A stretch of DNA of 64,000 bases from Actinoplanes regularis (GTDB lineage: Bacteria; Actinomycetota; Actinomycetes; Mycobacteriales; Micromonosporaceae). Position numbers and translations under genes: made by a program. Below, one piece after another: positions 17,941 through 27,732 of this stretch; within the stretch, counting starts at the first letter, position 1, and each line of letters opens with the position of its first letter. Where the stretch lies: assembly GCF_900188005.1 (NCBI RefSeq), contig NZ_FZNR01000001.1:930001-994000 (forward strand), in the 5' to 3' direction. The notes under the pieces are model-generated. The model saw only the letters and a list, made by a program, of their open reading frames with translations, had not been told where the DNA came from and ran no database searches.

Positions 17941-18942
17941 ATGACCAGAATTTCGGTAGTGACCGGTGCGAGCGGCGGAATCGGGCGGGCGGTGGCCCGG
18001 CGGCTGGCGGCCCGGGGTGACACCGTCGCCCTGCTGGCCCGCGGCGAAGCGGGCCTGGCGGGCGCGGCCGAGGACGTCCGCAGGGCCGGCGGCACCGCGT
18101 TGCCGATCGAGGTGGACATGGCCGACCACCAAGCGGTGGAAGCCGCCGCGGAGCGGGTGGAGAAGGAGCTCGGGCCGATCGGGCTCTGGGTCAACAACGC
18201 GTTCTCCAGCGTGTTCGCCCCGTTCATGGAGATCGAGATGCCGGAGTTCGTCCGGACCACCGAGGTCAGCTACCTGGGATACGTCTACGGCACCCGGGCC
18301 GCGCTGTCCCGGATGCGCACCCGCGACCAGGGCGTGATCGTGCAGGTCGGTTCGGCGCTGGCGTACCGCGGGATCCCGCTGCAGAGCGCGTACTGCGGGG
18401 CGAAGCACGCGATCCAAGGATTCACCGAGTCGCTACGGGTCGAGCTGCTGCACGACAAGAGCAACGTGCACGTGACCATGGTGCAGATGCCGGCGGTGAA
18501 CACCCCGCAGTTCGGCTGGGTGCTGTCCCGGCTACCGCGCAAGGCACAGCCGGTGCCGCCGATCTACCAGCCCGAGGTGGCCGCCCGGGCCGTGGAGTAC
18601 GCCGCCGACCACCCGAAACGGCGGGAGTACTGGGTGGGCGGGTCGACCGTGCTCACCCTGCTCGCGAACGCGGTCGCGCCCGGAATCCTGGACCGTTACC
18701 TGGCCCGGACCGGGTTCAAGGGGCAGCAGACCGACGAGCCGCGGCCGTCGGACCAGCCGGCCAACCTGTGGTCGCCGAAGGATGAGGCTCGAGGCGAGGA
18801 TCAGGGGGCGCACGGTACCTTCGACGACCGGGCGGCGTCGAGAAGTCTGCAGCTCTGGGCCTCCCAGCACCACGGGCTGCTGGGCGCGGCGGGTGGCGGG
18901 CTGCTCGCCGCCGGGGCGGCGTGGGCGGTCAGCCGCCGCTGA
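17941..18942 (+). CDS. SDR family oxidoreductase with C-terminal hydrophobic tail
   Basis: A 333-residue short-chain dehydrogenase: TGASGGIGRAV cofactor site, NNAF in place of NNAG, and the catalytic YCGAK (Tyr-x3-Lys) preceded by a serine in QVGSALAYRG. About 80 residues beyond the core are extra and end in a hydrophobic helix (LLGAAGGGLLAAGAAWAV), suggesting membrane association. This resembles actinobacterial SDRs of unknown substrate. ATG 17941 is 35 bp after gene D. Confidence 0.85.
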   Translation: MTRISVVTGASGGIGRAVARRLAARGDTVALLARGEAGLAGAAEDVRRAGGTALPIEVDMADHQAVEAAAERVEKELGPIGLWVNNAFSSVFAPFMEIEMPEFVRTTEVSYLGYVYGTRAALSRMRTRDQGVIVQVGSALAYRGIPLQSAYCGAKHAIQGFTESLRVELLHDKSNVHVTMVQMPAVNTPQFGWVLSRLPRKAQPVPPIYQPEVAARAVEYAADHPKRREYWVGGSTVLTLLANAVAPGILDRYLARTGFKGQQTDEPRPSDQPANLWSPKDEARGEDQGAHGTFDDRAASRSLQLWASQHHGLLGAAGGGLLAAGAAWAVSRR

Positions 18943-18970
18943 GCCCGACGCCGGCGGCCGGCTCGCTCCC

Positions 18971-18993
18971 GGCTGCGGCCCTTGACCGCAGCC
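18971..18993. terminator. Hairpin between convergent SDR and dapC genes
   Basis: GGCTGCGG (18971-18978) and CCGCAGCC (18986-18993) pair perfectly around a 7-nt loop, 28 bp after the SDR stop and 75 bp after the dapC stop. It could serve both strands. Confidence 0.5.
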
Positions 18994-19068
18994 CGCACTT
19001 CGCCTGCTCGGGAAGCACCTCCCGGACGGCCGCGCCGGTGGCGACGACGACCGGGAGGCGCTCCGCCG

Positions 19069-20166
19069 TCAGAAACCTTCCGCGAGGCGGTCGGCGGCCG
19101 CGGCCACCCGCTCGTCGGTCGCGGTCATCGCGATCCGCACGTGCTGGGCGGCGGCCGGCCCGTAGAACGCGCCCGGAGCGGCCAGGATGCCCCGCTCGGC
19201 GAGCCGGTCGACGGTCTGCCAGCAGTCCTCGCCACGGGTCGCCCAGAGGTAGAGTCCGGCCTCCGAGTGACTGATCTCGAAACCGGCTTTGACCAGGGCG
19301 GCACGCAGGATCTCGCGGCGCGCCGCATACCGCGCGCGCTGCTGGGTCACGTGCTCCTCGTCCTCCAGCGCCGCGACCATGGCCGCCTGCACCGGGGCCG
19401 GCACGATCATGCCGGCGTGCTTGCGCACCGCGAGCAGCTCGCCGACCAGGGCCGGGTCGCCACCCACGAAACCGGCACGGTATCCGGCCAGGTTGGAGCG
19501 CTTGGAGAGCGAGTGCACCGCCAGCACACCGGTGTAATCGCCACCGGTCACCTCGTCGGCGAGCACCGACACCGGCTCGGCCTCCCAGCCGAGCGACAGG
19601 TAGCACTCGTCGCTGACCACGATCGCGCCGCGCTCGCGGGCCCAGGCGACCACCTTGCGCAGGTGCTCGGCGGGCAGGACCCGGCCGGTCGGGTTGGACG
19701 GCGAGTTGATCCAGATCAGCTTCACCCGCTCCGGGCCGACCGCGGTCAGCGAGTCGGAGCGGATCACCTCGGCACCGGCCAGGCGCACGCCGACCTCGTA
19801 CGTCGGATAGCAGACCTGTGGGATGACCACCTTGTCGCCGGGCCGGACGCCGAGCAGCGTCGGCAGCCAGGCGACCAGCTCCTTGGAACCGATGGTGGGC
19901 AGCACGCCCAGGTCGCCGGAGGCGCGAGCGGCACGCGCCAGCCAGCCCGCGATCGCGGCACGCAGTTTCGCGGTGCCGGCGGTCAGCGGGTAGCCGGGCG
20001 TGTCGGCCGAGTCACCGAGGGCCTGCCGGACGACCGGGGGGACCGGGTCGACCGGCGTGCCGACCGAGAGGTCGACGATGCCGCCCGGATGCGAAGCGGC
20101 ACGGGTCTTGGCCGGCTCCAGCAGGTCCCAGGGGAAGTCCGGCAGGGCCGACGACAGAGCGCTCAG
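19069..20166 (-). CDS. dapC: Succinyldiaminopimelate transaminase
   Basis: About 365 residues of a fold-type I, PLP-dependent aminotransferase: N-terminal LPDFPWD and [15 protein letters not shown] are hallmarks of actinobacterial DapC, with [20 protein letters not shown] and the PLP lysine in [17 protein letters not shown]. It makes N-succinyl-LL-diaminopimelate, the substrate of DapE. No ATG/GTG/TTG lies at the right place; a CTG at 20166-20164 overlaps the ferredoxin stop (CTGA) and has GGAG 7 nt upstream, so I take it as the start. Adjacency to a ferredoxin gene is conserved in actinobacteria. Confidence 0.93.
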   Translation of the reverse strand: MSALSSALPDFPWDLLEPAKTRAASHPGGIVDLSVGTPVDPVPPVVRQALGDSADTPGYPLTAGTAKLRAAIAGWLARAARASGDLGVLPTIGSKELVAWLPTLLGVRPGDKVVIPQVCYPTYEVGVRLAGAEVIRSDSLTAVGPERVKLIWINSPSNPTGRVLPAEHLRKVVAWARERGAIVVSDECYLSLGWEAEPVSVLADEVTGGDYTGVLAVHSLSKRSNLAGYRAGFVGGDPALVGELLAVRKHAGMIVPAPVQAAMVAALEDEEHVTQQRARYAARREILRAALVKAGFEISHSEAGLYLWATRGEDCWQTVDRLAERGILAAPGAFYGPAAAQHVRIAMTATDERVAAAADRLAEGF

Positions 20167-20489
20167 TGTGCGTCTCCGCGCGGAGCCTGGGCCGCGACGA
20201 ACGTCGCGTCCTTGTCCACCTTGCCGACCTTGGAAGCACCACCGGGCGAACCGAGATCCTCGAAGAACTCGTAGTTCGCGTTCGTGTAGTCCTTCCACTG
20301 CTCGGGGACGTCGTCCTCGTAGAAGATCGCCTCGACCGGGCAGACCGGTTCACAGGCCCCGCAGTCCACGCACTCATCGGGGTGGATGTAGAGCATCCGG
20401 TTGCCCTCATAGATGCAGTCGACCGGGCATTCCTCGATGCATGCCTTGTCGAGAACATCGACGCAGGGCTCAGCGATGATGTAGGTCAC
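20163..20489 (-). CDS. fdxA: 7Fe ferredoxin (3Fe-4S/4Fe-4S)
   Basis: A 108-residue ferredoxin beginning with [20 protein letters not shown] and [15 protein letters not shown] give the cluster-binding cysteines of FdxA/FdxC-type seven-iron ferredoxins. These are low-potential electron carriers. Divergent from the acetyltransferase gene at 20572 and overlapping dapC by 4 nt. Confidence 0.95.
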   Translation of the reverse strand: MTYIIAEPCVDVLDKACIEECPVDCIYEGNRMLYIHPDECVDCGACEPVCPVEAIFYEDDVPEQWKDYTNANYEFFEDLGSPGGASKVGKVDKDATFVAAQAPRGDAH

Positions 20490-20571
20490 GGGTCTTTCCC
20501 TTCAAAGCCGCGCCGCGGGAACCGCCGACGACAAATGCAGAGCCTAGTATTCCCGCCGAAGGAGGTGATGC

Positions 20572-21534
20572 GTGCTCCGACAGCAGGATGTGGGACACCG
20601 GGTGGTGGTACGGCGAATTGTAGGCGTATCCGGGGATCGGCCGCTGTACACGGATGCGCTCGGCGAACTCGTGGACCTCACGGAGACCGAACTCACACTC
20701 GCCACCGCCAAAGGCACCCTGCGTGTGCCGTTGCGCGAGGTGCACCGCGCCAAACGGGTCCCACCGGCCCGCCGCCCGCACGCCGCCGCGGTCATCGCCC
20801 TGGAACTCGCCGCCGACGAGGGCTGGCCGGCGCCGGTTCGCGCCCGGCTCGGCAACTGGTTGCTGCGGGCCGCGGACAACTGGACCGGCAGGGCGAATTC
20901 GGCGCTCGCGGTCGGCGACCCGGACCGGCCGCTGGAGGCCGCGATCGACGCGGTCGAGCGGTGGTACCGGGACCACGGCCAACGCCCGATGGTCAACGCG
21001 CCGATGCCGCTGGCCGCTCCGGTCAACGCGATGCTGGACGAGCGCGGCTGGTCGGCCCGGCCGCTCACCCTGGTGCAGACCACGGTGCTGGCCCCGCTGC
21101 TGGCCGTGCCGGCCGACGCCGACCTGCCGCCGGTCGACCTGGCCGACTCCCCCGGCGACGACTGGTACGCGATGGTCGCCGAGCACAAGGGGACGTTGCC
21201 GGGCTCCGCTCTCCGCATCCTCACCGGCGTACCGGAGAAGGTCTTCGCCCACGTCCGCGACGCGGACGGTGACCTGCTCGCGGTCGCCCGCGGTACGGTC
21301 ACCGGACCGGACCGCTGGCTGGGGATCTCGCTGGTCCAGACCGCGCCGGCCGCACGCCGCCGCGGCCTGGGGCGGCACGTCGTCCGCGGGCTCGCCCGGT
21401 GGGCCGCCCAGCGTGGTGCGACCCGGGCCTACCTGCAGGTGGAGGAGCGGAACACGGGGGCGGTGGGTCTTTACGGCCGGCTCGGCTTCAGCACCCACCA
21501 CACCTATCTGACCCGCGAGGCCCCGCTGCCCTGA
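20572..21534 (+). CDS. GNAT acetyltransferase, Rv0428c-like
   Basis: A 320-residue protein with an N-terminal SH3-like region (about 1-65, VGHRVVVRRIVG...DLTETELTLAT) and a C-terminal GNAT domain (acetyl-CoA site ARRRGLGRHVVRGLARWA; VGLYGRLGFSTHHTY). This architecture and length fit mycobacterial Rv0428c, reported as a histone-like-protein acetyltransferase family; the target here is unknown. The GTG start has an exceptionally complete ribosome binding site, AAGGAGGTGAT at 20559-20569. Confidence 0.85.
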   Translation: MLRQQDVGHRVVVRRIVGVSGDRPLYTDALGELVDLTETELTLATAKGTLRVPLREVHRAKRVPPARRPHAAAVIALELAADEGWPAPVRARLGNWLLRAADNWTGRANSALAVGDPDRPLEAAIDAVERWYRDHGQRPMVNAPMPLAAPVNAMLDERGWSARPLTLVQTTVLAPLLAVPADADLPPVDLADSPGDDWYAMVAEHKGTLPGSALRILTGVPEKVFAHVRDADGDLLAVARGTVTGPDRWLGISLVQTAPAARRRGLGRHVVRGLARWAAQRGATRAYLQVEERNTGAVGLYGRLGFSTHHTYLTREAPLP

Positions 21535-21576
21535 TCGCCGGTCGCGCCCTCGACTGGGGGCCTGCACCGGCCAGGG

Positions 21577-22044
21577 TCAGCGGCGGACGATCTTGCGTGG
21601 GCGGGTCGTCCGGTTCCGGCTGTACGCCTGGAGGGCGCGGGAGCGGTAGTCGCGGCCGAGCAGCACCGCGGCCCAGTAACCGACCACGGTGCCGCCGATC
21701 GCGAAGCCGGAATAGAGCCAGATCTGCGCGAAGAAGTCACCGGCACCGTTCACGAACGGCTCGCTGCCGCTGAGAAACGGGCCCACCAGGACGGTCGCCA
21801 GCATCCCGGCGAGGGCGCCGAAGCCGATGTCGGGCAGCCAGCCGCTGGGGCGCCGGTGCTGGCACCAGACGAACGTGAGCCCGCCCAGCACGAGCGCGAC
21901 CAGCGCGAACATCACGATCGAACCACGGCCCTGCGCGGCGTCCGACCCGTCGAATCCGATGCGGACGACCAGTCTGATCACCGCGTTGATCGCGAACAGG
22001 GCGCCCGCCAGCACCGCGATCCGGAACCAGCGTTGCTGCCTCAT
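21577..22044 (-). CDS. Four-helix membrane protein of unknown function
   Basis: About 155 residues with four hydrophobic segments (near 8-28, 42-62, 76-96 and 106-128) and a basic C-terminal tail (RSRALQAYSRNRTTRPRK). The start at ATG 22044 is favoured because GGAGG precedes it by 5 nt; another in-frame ATG lies 21 bp upstream. I recognise no family. Convergent with the acetyltransferase gene. Confidence 0.7.
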   Translation of the reverse strand: MRQQRWFRIAVLAGALFAINAVIRLVVRIGFDGSDAAQGRGSIVMFALVALVLGGLTFVWCQHRRPSGWLPDIGFGALAGMLATVLVGPFLSGSEPFVNGAGDFFAQIWLYSGFAIGGTVVGYWAAVLLGRDYRSRALQAYSRNRTTRPRKIVRR

Positions 22045-22175
22045 CAAGTCCTCCATGGGGAACACGTCGTGGCCGGGATCGTAGCGCCGGGGAAAACCTC
22101 GGCACTCGATCTCCCGGTCATCTTCGCGGATGGTGCGCGACGATTCCTAAAGGCAGGCTGTGAGTCGGCTGAAAG

Positions 22176-22667
22176 TCAGGCCCGCTTGAGCGGCTTCATG
22201 ATCATCCGATAGGCGTACACCGCGAACGTGAGGCTGCCGACCAGGATCATCACCAGGGCCACCCAGTTGTCGCCGCCGAGCAGATAGTCGCCCTCGGCTG
22301 TACGGGTGCCGGCCGCACCCAGCACGAGCAGGGTCCAGAGGGCCCAGGGCACGCCGATCGCCCAGTTGCGCCCGATCGTGGTCGAGGCGAACCAGGCGAG
22401 CGCCAGGTTCGCCCCGACGGTCAACGGGATGGCCAGGCCGATCAGCTCACCGCCACCGGCCCAGACGCCGAAATCGCCGTGGAAGAGGTCGGTCACGCCG
22501 CCCACCCGCAGCACGCTGAGCTCGAGCTCGACCAGCGTGACGACCAGCGTGGCGGCCACACTGACCAGCACCCCCGCTAGGCGCAGCACGGCGTCCCAGC
22601 CGGCCCACGGCTCTTTCACCGGCGCCTCCGGGGCCGGCACCGCCTCCACCGTCTCCGGCATCGTCAT
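22176..22667 (-). CDS. Four-helix membrane protein downstream of mshB (Rv1171-like)
   Basis: About 163 residues with four hydrophobic segments after an acidic/Pro-rich N-terminus. Its ATG overlaps the mshB stop codon (ATGA at 22664-22667), so the two are co-translated. A small membrane protein directly after mshB is also present in mycobacteria (Rv1171); I infer homology from position and architecture. Role unknown. Confidence 0.75.
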   Translation of the reverse strand: MTMPETVEAVPAPEAPVKEPWAGWDAVLRLAGVLVSVAATLVVTLVELELSVLRVGGVTDLFHGDFGVWAGGGELIGLAIPLTVGANLALAWFASTTIGRNWAIGVPWALWTLLVLGAAGTRTAEGDYLLGGDNWVALVMILVGSLTFAVYAYRMIMKPLKRA

Positions 22668-23548
22668 CTGCCGTCCAGATCCAGGCCGGCGAAGAGGTCG
22701 GTCTCCCACTTGTGCGGACCCTCGCCCGGGCCGCGCGCGCCCTGGGCCAGCGTGTAGTACTCGACGCCCATGAACTCGCCGCCGAAGTCGCCGGCCATCC
22801 CGTACAGCCAGGAGTTGTCCGGGATCTGGCTGGCGTGGGCGCGCATCGCGGCGGTCTTCTTCGCGTAGTGCTCGGTGCCGTCGATCCGGGCGGCGATCTC
22901 CTCGTCCGGCGTGCCGAACGGCAGATCCTCGATGCTCTCCACGCCGGCGAACGGGTTGCTGTCCGACTCCCGGAACGCCTCCATGCCGTCGCGCAACACG
23001 CTCAGCGGCTGCGCCGTCCAGTAGATCTTCGCCGGGCCGTCCGGGCCGGCCAGCTCGGCGGCGCGCATCGCGACCCGGTGCGCCTGGATGTGGTCGGGGT
23101 GGCCGTAGAAGCCGTTCTCGTCATACGTGATCATCACCTGCGGGCGGATCTCCCGCATGATCTTCACCAGGTGCGCGGCGGCCTCGTCCAGGTCGGCACC
23201 CCAGAACGCGCGCGGATGCTGGTTGGTCTCCAGCCCCATCATCCCGGAGTCCCGATAGCGCCCGGCGCCGCCCAGCATGCGGTGGTCGGTGACGCCCAGC
23301 GCCGCGCAGGCCCGCTCCCATTCGACCAGACGCCACCCGCCGAGCTGGTCGGCCTGCCCGGCGGCCAGCTGTGACAGCGCCGGGACGTGGATCTCGCCCT
23401 CCTCGCCGAGGGTGCAGGTCACCAGCGTCACGTGGGCGCCGGCGGAGACGTAGTGCGCCATGGTGGCGCCGGTCCCGATGACCTCGTCGTCGGGGTGGGC
23501 GTGCACCAGCAGCAGACGGCGAGCGGGCAACGAATCAGGTGCGGTCAC
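22664..23548 (-). CDS. mshB: GlcNAc-Ins deacetylase of mycothiol synthesis
   Basis: A 294-residue LmbE/PIG-L-family zinc deacetylase. Zinc motifs [11 protein letters not shown] (about 17-27) and [10 protein letters not shown] are present, as are the MshB-type [16 protein letters not shown] and [11 protein letters not shown]. It deacetylates 1-O-(2-acetamido-2-deoxy-glucosyl)-inositol, the second committed step to mycothiol, the main low-molecular-weight thiol of actinobacteria. GTG start at 23548. Head of a two-gene operon. Confidence 0.93.
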   Translation of the reverse strand: MTAPDSLPARRLLLVHAHPDDEVIGTGATMAHYVSAGAHVTLVTCTLGEEGEIHVPALSQLAAGQADQLGGWRLVEWERACAALGVTDHRMLGGAGRYRDSGMMGLETNQHPRAFWGADLDEAAAHLVKIMREIRPQVMITYDENGFYGHPDHIQAHRVAMRAAELAGPDGPAKIYWTAQPLSVLRDGMEAFRESDSNPFAGVESIEDLPFGTPDEEIAARIDGTEHYAKKTAAMRAHASQIPDNSWLYGMAGDFGGEFMGVEYYTLAQGARGPGEGPHKWETDLFAGLDLDGR

Positions 23549-23641
23549 GGCGGCTACTGTACGCGCGACCAGCGACAGGTTCGCCCGACCAGCCGACGGT
23601 TTACCCGGCGGGAGCCGACCTCCATCAGCGATGCTGAGATC

Positions 23642-25489
23642 GTGGACTACCCCGGACTCGCCGCGCGCACCGGCGACTTCAGCCACGGCGCCCCCCACGC
23701 CGTGAAGGTCGGTGCCGACGGGGCACGAGTCGCCTTCCTGCGTTCCTCCGGCGCCTTCGATCCGGAGGCCGCGCTCTGGCTGCACGAGGTGGCCTCCGGC
23801 GAGGAGCATCTGATCGCGCCGGGGCCGATCGACTCGTACGCGATCGACCACGAGGCCCGGGTGGCGGCCTTCACCCGCGGCGGGCGGCTGTTCCGCGCCG
23901 ACCTGGTCACCGGCGAGGTCACCGCGATCCCGACCGGCGACCCGGTGCACGACCCGCGTCCCGACCCGCACGGCCTCCAGATCGGCTACGTGATCGACCC
24001 GGACCGGTCGGCGTCGCTGCGGGTCACCGGGCCGGACGGCGACCGGCTGCTGGCCGGCGAGCCGGGCAACGCCTGGCGGGAGCACGGCGGCAGCATCGCC
24101 TGGGGCGTGGCCGGCGCCGGCGCGGCCGAGTTCGGCCGGACCCGGGGCTGGTGGTGGGCGCCGGACGGCAACCAGGTGCTGGCCGTCCGCACCGCCGCGT
24201 CGAACAGCCTGCACCTGCTCGACCTGGACGACGGCTGGGTGGACGTGCACTGGGACCGGGAGACGTACCCGCACCTGGCCCAGGTGCGCTGGTCCGGCGG
24301 CGCCCCGCTGATCACCGTGCTGCGCCGGATGCAGCAGCACGGCCTGGTGCTCTCGGTCGACCCGCGGACCGGGGAGACGCAGGTGCACGCGGAGCTGGCC
24401 GACGCTCGCTGGGTGGAGCCGATCCCGGGCACCCCGCGGCACCTGCCCGACGGCAGGGTGCTGGTCGGCGGGGAGCTGGCGCACGACGGCTTCGACGCGC
24501 GGTGCCTGTTCGCCGACGGCAGCCTGCTCACCCCACCCGGCCTCTACGTGCGGCGGGTGGCCGGCCTGCTTCCCCGCCCGGGCGGAGGAGCAGGCGCGCC
24601 GGACCTGATCGTCGAGGGCAGCCGTGACGACCCGTCGGTGTGGGAGGTGTACCGGGTGCGCACCTCGCTCGGCGGGGGCGGCCCGGAGGTGACCCGGCTG
24701 CCCGGGGCCTCCCGGGACGTCACCACCGGCGGCGACGTGCTGGTCGCCGGCGACCAGGTGTGGCGCGACGATCAGCGGATCGGCTCGCTGCGGTCGTTGG
24801 CGGCGGCGCTGCCGTACCGGCCCGAGCCGGTCCTGGAGCGCGTCACCGACCGCTGCCTGCCGGCCGCCGTGCTCTATCCGGCCGGGTTCGTCGGCGGTGG
24901 CCTGCCGGTCCTGGTCACCCTCGGCCGAGGCCCGGGAGATCAACAGGTGTGGGCGGAGGACGCCGCCTGGCAGGAGCGGCAATGGTGGGCCGACGCCGGG
25001 TTCGCCGTGGTCAGCGTCGATTCCCGGGGTACGCCCGGAGTCGCACCGAGCTTCGAGAAGGCGATCCACCGGCGGCTCGCCGATGTGGCCCTGGCCGACC
25101 TGGTGGACGCTCTGCGGGCGCTCACCGGCAAGCATCCCGAACTGGACCTGACCCGGGTCGCCGCGCGGGGTCACGGGCTCGGCGGATGGCTGGCCGCGCT
25201 GGCTGTGCTGCGCCGGCCGGAGGTGTTCCGGTGCGCGGTCGCCCGGGAGCCGGTGCTGGACTGGGGTGATCTGCCGCGACCGATCGCCGAGCGGTATCTG
25301 GGGGATCCCTCCGACTCGGCGCACATCTACCGCAATCACAGCCTGACCGAGGCGGTCGCGGAGGCGCCCCGGCACGGGCCGGTCCTGCTGGTCGGCGCGG
25401 AGCTGCCGGGCCTGCGTTCGACACCGGCGGCGTCGCTCACCGAGGAGTTAGCCTTCCTGCAGGAGGTTGTGTCGTCACCTGAAAGATAG
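23642..25489 (+). CDS. S9-type prolyl oligopeptidase homologue without catalytic residues
   Basis: A 615-residue protein laid out like dipeptidyl-peptidase IV/S9 enzymes: an N-terminal beta-propeller ([35 protein letters not shown]) and an alpha/beta-hydrolase part ([33 protein letters not shown]). Where the family has the nucleophile GxSxGG, this protein reads GHGLGG: serine replaced by glycine. The Asp-bearing HGxxDD segment reads VGAELPG, and the C-terminal region with the catalytic His is absent. It is therefore probably a pseudoenzyme. GTG start at 23642, divergent from mshB. Confidence 0.82.
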   Translation: MDYPGLAARTGDFSHGAPHAVKVGADGARVAFLRSSGAFDPEAALWLHEVASGEEHLIAPGPIDSYAIDHEARVAAFTRGGRLFRADLVTGEVTAIPTGDPVHDPRPDPHGLQIGYVIDPDRSASLRVTGPDGDRLLAGEPGNAWREHGGSIAWGVAGAGAAEFGRTRGWWWAPDGNQVLAVRTAASNSLHLLDLDDGWVDVHWDRETYPHLAQVRWSGGAPLITVLRRMQQHGLVLSVDPRTGETQVHAELADARWVEPIPGTPRHLPDGRVLVGGELAHDGFDARCLFADGSLLTPPGLYVRRVAGLLPRPGGGAGAPDLIVEGSRDDPSVWEVYRVRTSLGGGGPEVTRLPGASRDVTTGGDVLVAGDQVWRDDQRIGSLRSLAAALPYRPEPVLERVTDRCLPAAVLYPAGFVGGGLPVLVTLGRGPGDQQVWAEDAAWQERQWWADAGFAVVSVDSRGTPGVAPSFEKAIHRRLADVALADLVDALRALTGKHPELDLTRVAARGHGLGGWLAALAVLRRPEVFRCAVAREPVLDWGDLPRPIAERYLGDPSDSAHIYRNHSLTEAVAEAPRHGPVLLVGAELPGLRSTPAASLTEELAFLQEVVSSPER

Positions 25490-25557
25490 TCATGAGACGG
25501 GTTGATATGGGACTAGTGTTCATGCGACAGTCGGATCCCGACGACCCGGGAGACGCC

Positions 25558-26112
25558 ATGACATCCACAATCTTCAAGGAAGACCGGCCCCTGACCGAGG
25601 CGGAGTTCCTGGCCATCGGCGAAACGCCCGAGCGCATCGAGCTTTTCGACGGAGGCCTCCTCGTGACACCCGCACCCACGCCCGATCATCAATACGTCTC
25701 CGGTGAGCTGAAGGTCTTGTTCCGCACCGCGGCACGACGGGCCGGCCTCTTCGAACTGGAGGCGGTGAACGTTCGACTCCAGCCCAACCGCATTCCCATC
25801 CCCGACCTCGTCATCACGAGGGAAATCGACTTCCGCGAACCGGTGATCGACGCGTCATCGGTACTTCTGGTCTGCGAGATCATCTCGCCGTCCAACGCGG
25901 ACAACGACCGGGTGATCAAGATGCAGTACTACGCCACGGCAGGAATTCCGTGGTACCTGCTGGTAGATCCCGTCAGTGGCGAGCTGCTCCTGTACAAGAT
26001 CTCCGACGGCAAGTACGAGTTGCACGCCAGTGCCGAGCCCGGCGTGCCGCTGCGGCTGACCGACCCGGTGACCGTGACGATCGATCCGGCGGAGTTGCTG
26101 CCGCCCCAGTGA
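25558..26112 (+). CDS. Uma2 family protein (PD-(D/E)xK-like fold)
   Basis: A 184-residue Uma2/DUF820 protein: LTEAEFLAIGETPERIELFDG at the N-terminus, then RIPIPDLVITREIDF and LLVCEIISPSN, which carry the Asp and Glu of a restriction-endonuclease-like site, and KMQYYATAGIPWYLLVD. Solitary Uma2 proteins are common in actinobacteria and cyanobacteria; their substrate is unknown. ATG 25558 is preceded by GGGAGA. Base composition is slightly less GC-rich than its neighbours. Confidence 0.88.
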   Translation: MTSTIFKEDRPLTEAEFLAIGETPERIELFDGGLLVTPAPTPDHQYVSGELKVLFRTAARRAGLFELEAVNVRLQPNRIPIPDLVITREIDFREPVIDASSVLLVCEIISPSNADNDRVIKMQYYATAGIPWYLLVDPVSGELLLYKISDGKYELHASAEPGVPLRLTDPVTVTIDPAELLPPQ

Positions 26113-26154
26113 GGTGGCCGCGGATTGTCGCACCCGCCCCATAGGGTCGGGGAC

Positions 26155-27582
26155 ATGAACCACTTCGATGAGGCGGGCGCGGCGGTTCAGGCCGCGCTCG
26201 ACGCCGGCGCCCGCTATGCGGATGCCCGCGTCATGGTCTGCCGCACCGAGTCGATGACGGCCCGCAACGGGGCCGTCGAGGATCTCGGCTCCGACGAGAG
26301 CGCCGGATTGGGCGTACGTGCCCTGGTCGGCTCGAGCTGGGGCTTCTACGCCGTTCCCGATCTCTCCGAACCCGCCGCCCGCGCCGCCGGGCGCCGCGCC
26401 GCGCAGATCGCCGCGGCCAGCGCCCTGGTCGCCGGTTCGCCGGCCGAGCTGATGCCGGCCCCACCGGTGACCGCCAGCTGGGCCAGCGATTGCAAGATCG
26501 ACCCGCTCTCGGTCCCCCTGGCCGACAAGGGTGACCTGCTGGTCCGCGCCACCGCCGCGGCCAAGGAGGCGGGCGCCGACCTCGCCCAGGCGAACTATTC
26601 GATCTGGGACACGCACAAGTGGTTCGTCTCCAGCGAGGGTCACCGCATCGACCAGCACATCCGGGAGTGCGGTGGCGGGGTGACCGCGCACGCCATCGGC
26701 GACGGCGAGGTCCAGCGCCGCTCCCTGCCCGGGCAGTACGGCACCCGCGGCTGGGAGCTGGTCGAGGAGCTCGACCTGGTCGGCAACGCGCCCCGGCTCG
26801 CCGAGGAGGCCCGCGAGCTGCTCACCGCGCCGCTCTGCCCGGCCGGCGAGACCACCCTGATCCTCGGCGGCTCGCAGCTGGCGCTGCAGATCCACGAGTC
26901 GGTCGGGCACGCCATCGAGCTCGACCGGATCCTCGGCTGGGAGGCCGCGTTCGCCGGCACCAGCTGGCTGGACCTGAGCCGGCTCGGCACGCTGCGGTAC
27001 GGGTCCGACCTGATGAACATCACCATCGACCCGACCTTCCCGGGCGCCCTCGGCAGCTTCGGCTTCGACGACGAGGGCACCCCGGCGGCGAAACGGCACG
27101 CGGTCCGGGACGGCATCTGGGTGGGTGTGCTGGCCGGGCGGGACTCGGCCGCGGTCGCCGGGCTGGACTACGCCGGGAGCGTGCGCGCCGACGGCTGGGC
27201 CCGGCTCCCCATGGTCCGGATGACCAACGTCGGCCTGGAACCCGGGCCGCACACCCTCGACGAGATCATCGCGGCCACCGACGACGGTGTGTTCATGGAC
27301 GTCAACCGGTCCTGGTCGATCGACGACCAGCGGCTGAACTTCCAGTTCGGCTGCGAGATCGGTTATGAGATCAAGAACGGGAAGCGGGGACGGATGCTAC
27401 GCAACCCGACCTACACCGGGATCGGCCCCCGGTTCTGGCAGTCGATGGACATGCTCTCGTCCGAGACGATCGCCTGGGGCACGCCGAACTGCGGTAAGGG
27501 TCAGCCCGGCCAGATCGGGCACACCGGGCACCCGGCCGCGCCGGCCCGGTTCACCGATGTGCGGGTGGGGGTGCAGGGATGA
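26155..27582 (+). CDS. tldD: TldD-type metalloprotease
   Basis: A 475-residue TldD subunit with the zinc motif HESVGH (His247, Glu248, His252) and conserved SFGFDDEGTPA, and NxxSWSIDDQRLNFQFGCE. TldD/TldE dimers form an unspecific peptidase active on unfolded peptides; some mature RiPP antibiotics such as microcin B17. No RiPP gene is evident beside it. Its stop codon overlaps the first ATG of a tandem 77-bp repeat that separates it from tldE. Confidence 0.93.
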   Translation: MNHFDEAGAAVQAALDAGARYADARVMVCRTESMTARNGAVEDLGSDESAGLGVRALVGSSWGFYAVPDLSEPAARAAGRRAAQIAAASALVAGSPAELMPAPPVTASWASDCKIDPLSVPLADKGDLLVRATAAAKEAGADLAQANYSIWDTHKWFVSSEGHRIDQHIRECGGGVTAHAIGDGEVQRRSLPGQYGTRGWELVEELDLVGNAPRLAEEARELLTAPLCPAGETTLILGGSQLALQIHESVGHAIELDRILGWEAAFAGTSWLDLSRLGTLRYGSDLMNITIDPTFPGALGSFGFDDEGTPAAKRHAVRDGIWVGVLAGRDSAAVAGLDYAGSVRADGWARLPMVRMTNVGLEPGPHTLDEIIAATDDGVFMDVNRSWSIDDQRLNFQFGCEIGYEIKNGKRGRMLRNPTYTGIGPRFWQSMDMLSSETIAWGTPNCGKGQPGQIGHTGHPAAPARFTDVRVGVQG

Positions 27583-27732
27583 GCGAGCTTGCGAGCGAAT
27601 CGATGGGCTCAGTTGTTGGCTCATGTCGACGCCGGAGCGAAGCGGAGGTGGCGGCATGAGCGAGCTTGCGAGCGAATCAATGGGCTCAGTTATTGACTCA
27701 TGTCGACGCCGGAGCGAAGCGGAGGTGGCGGC
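27579..27732 (+). repeat. Tandem 77-bp cassette (two copies), each a 26-codon mini-ORF
   Basis: Two abutting 77-bp units (27579-27655, 27656-27732) differ at three positions. Each starts with ATG, encodes MSELASESMGSV.. to ..RRRSEAEVAA (26 residues), contains GGAGGTG near its end, and has a TGA overlapping the next ATG. The stop of tldD, both mini-ORFs and the start of tldE are thus linked by three consecutive ATGA overlaps. Confidence 0.92.
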
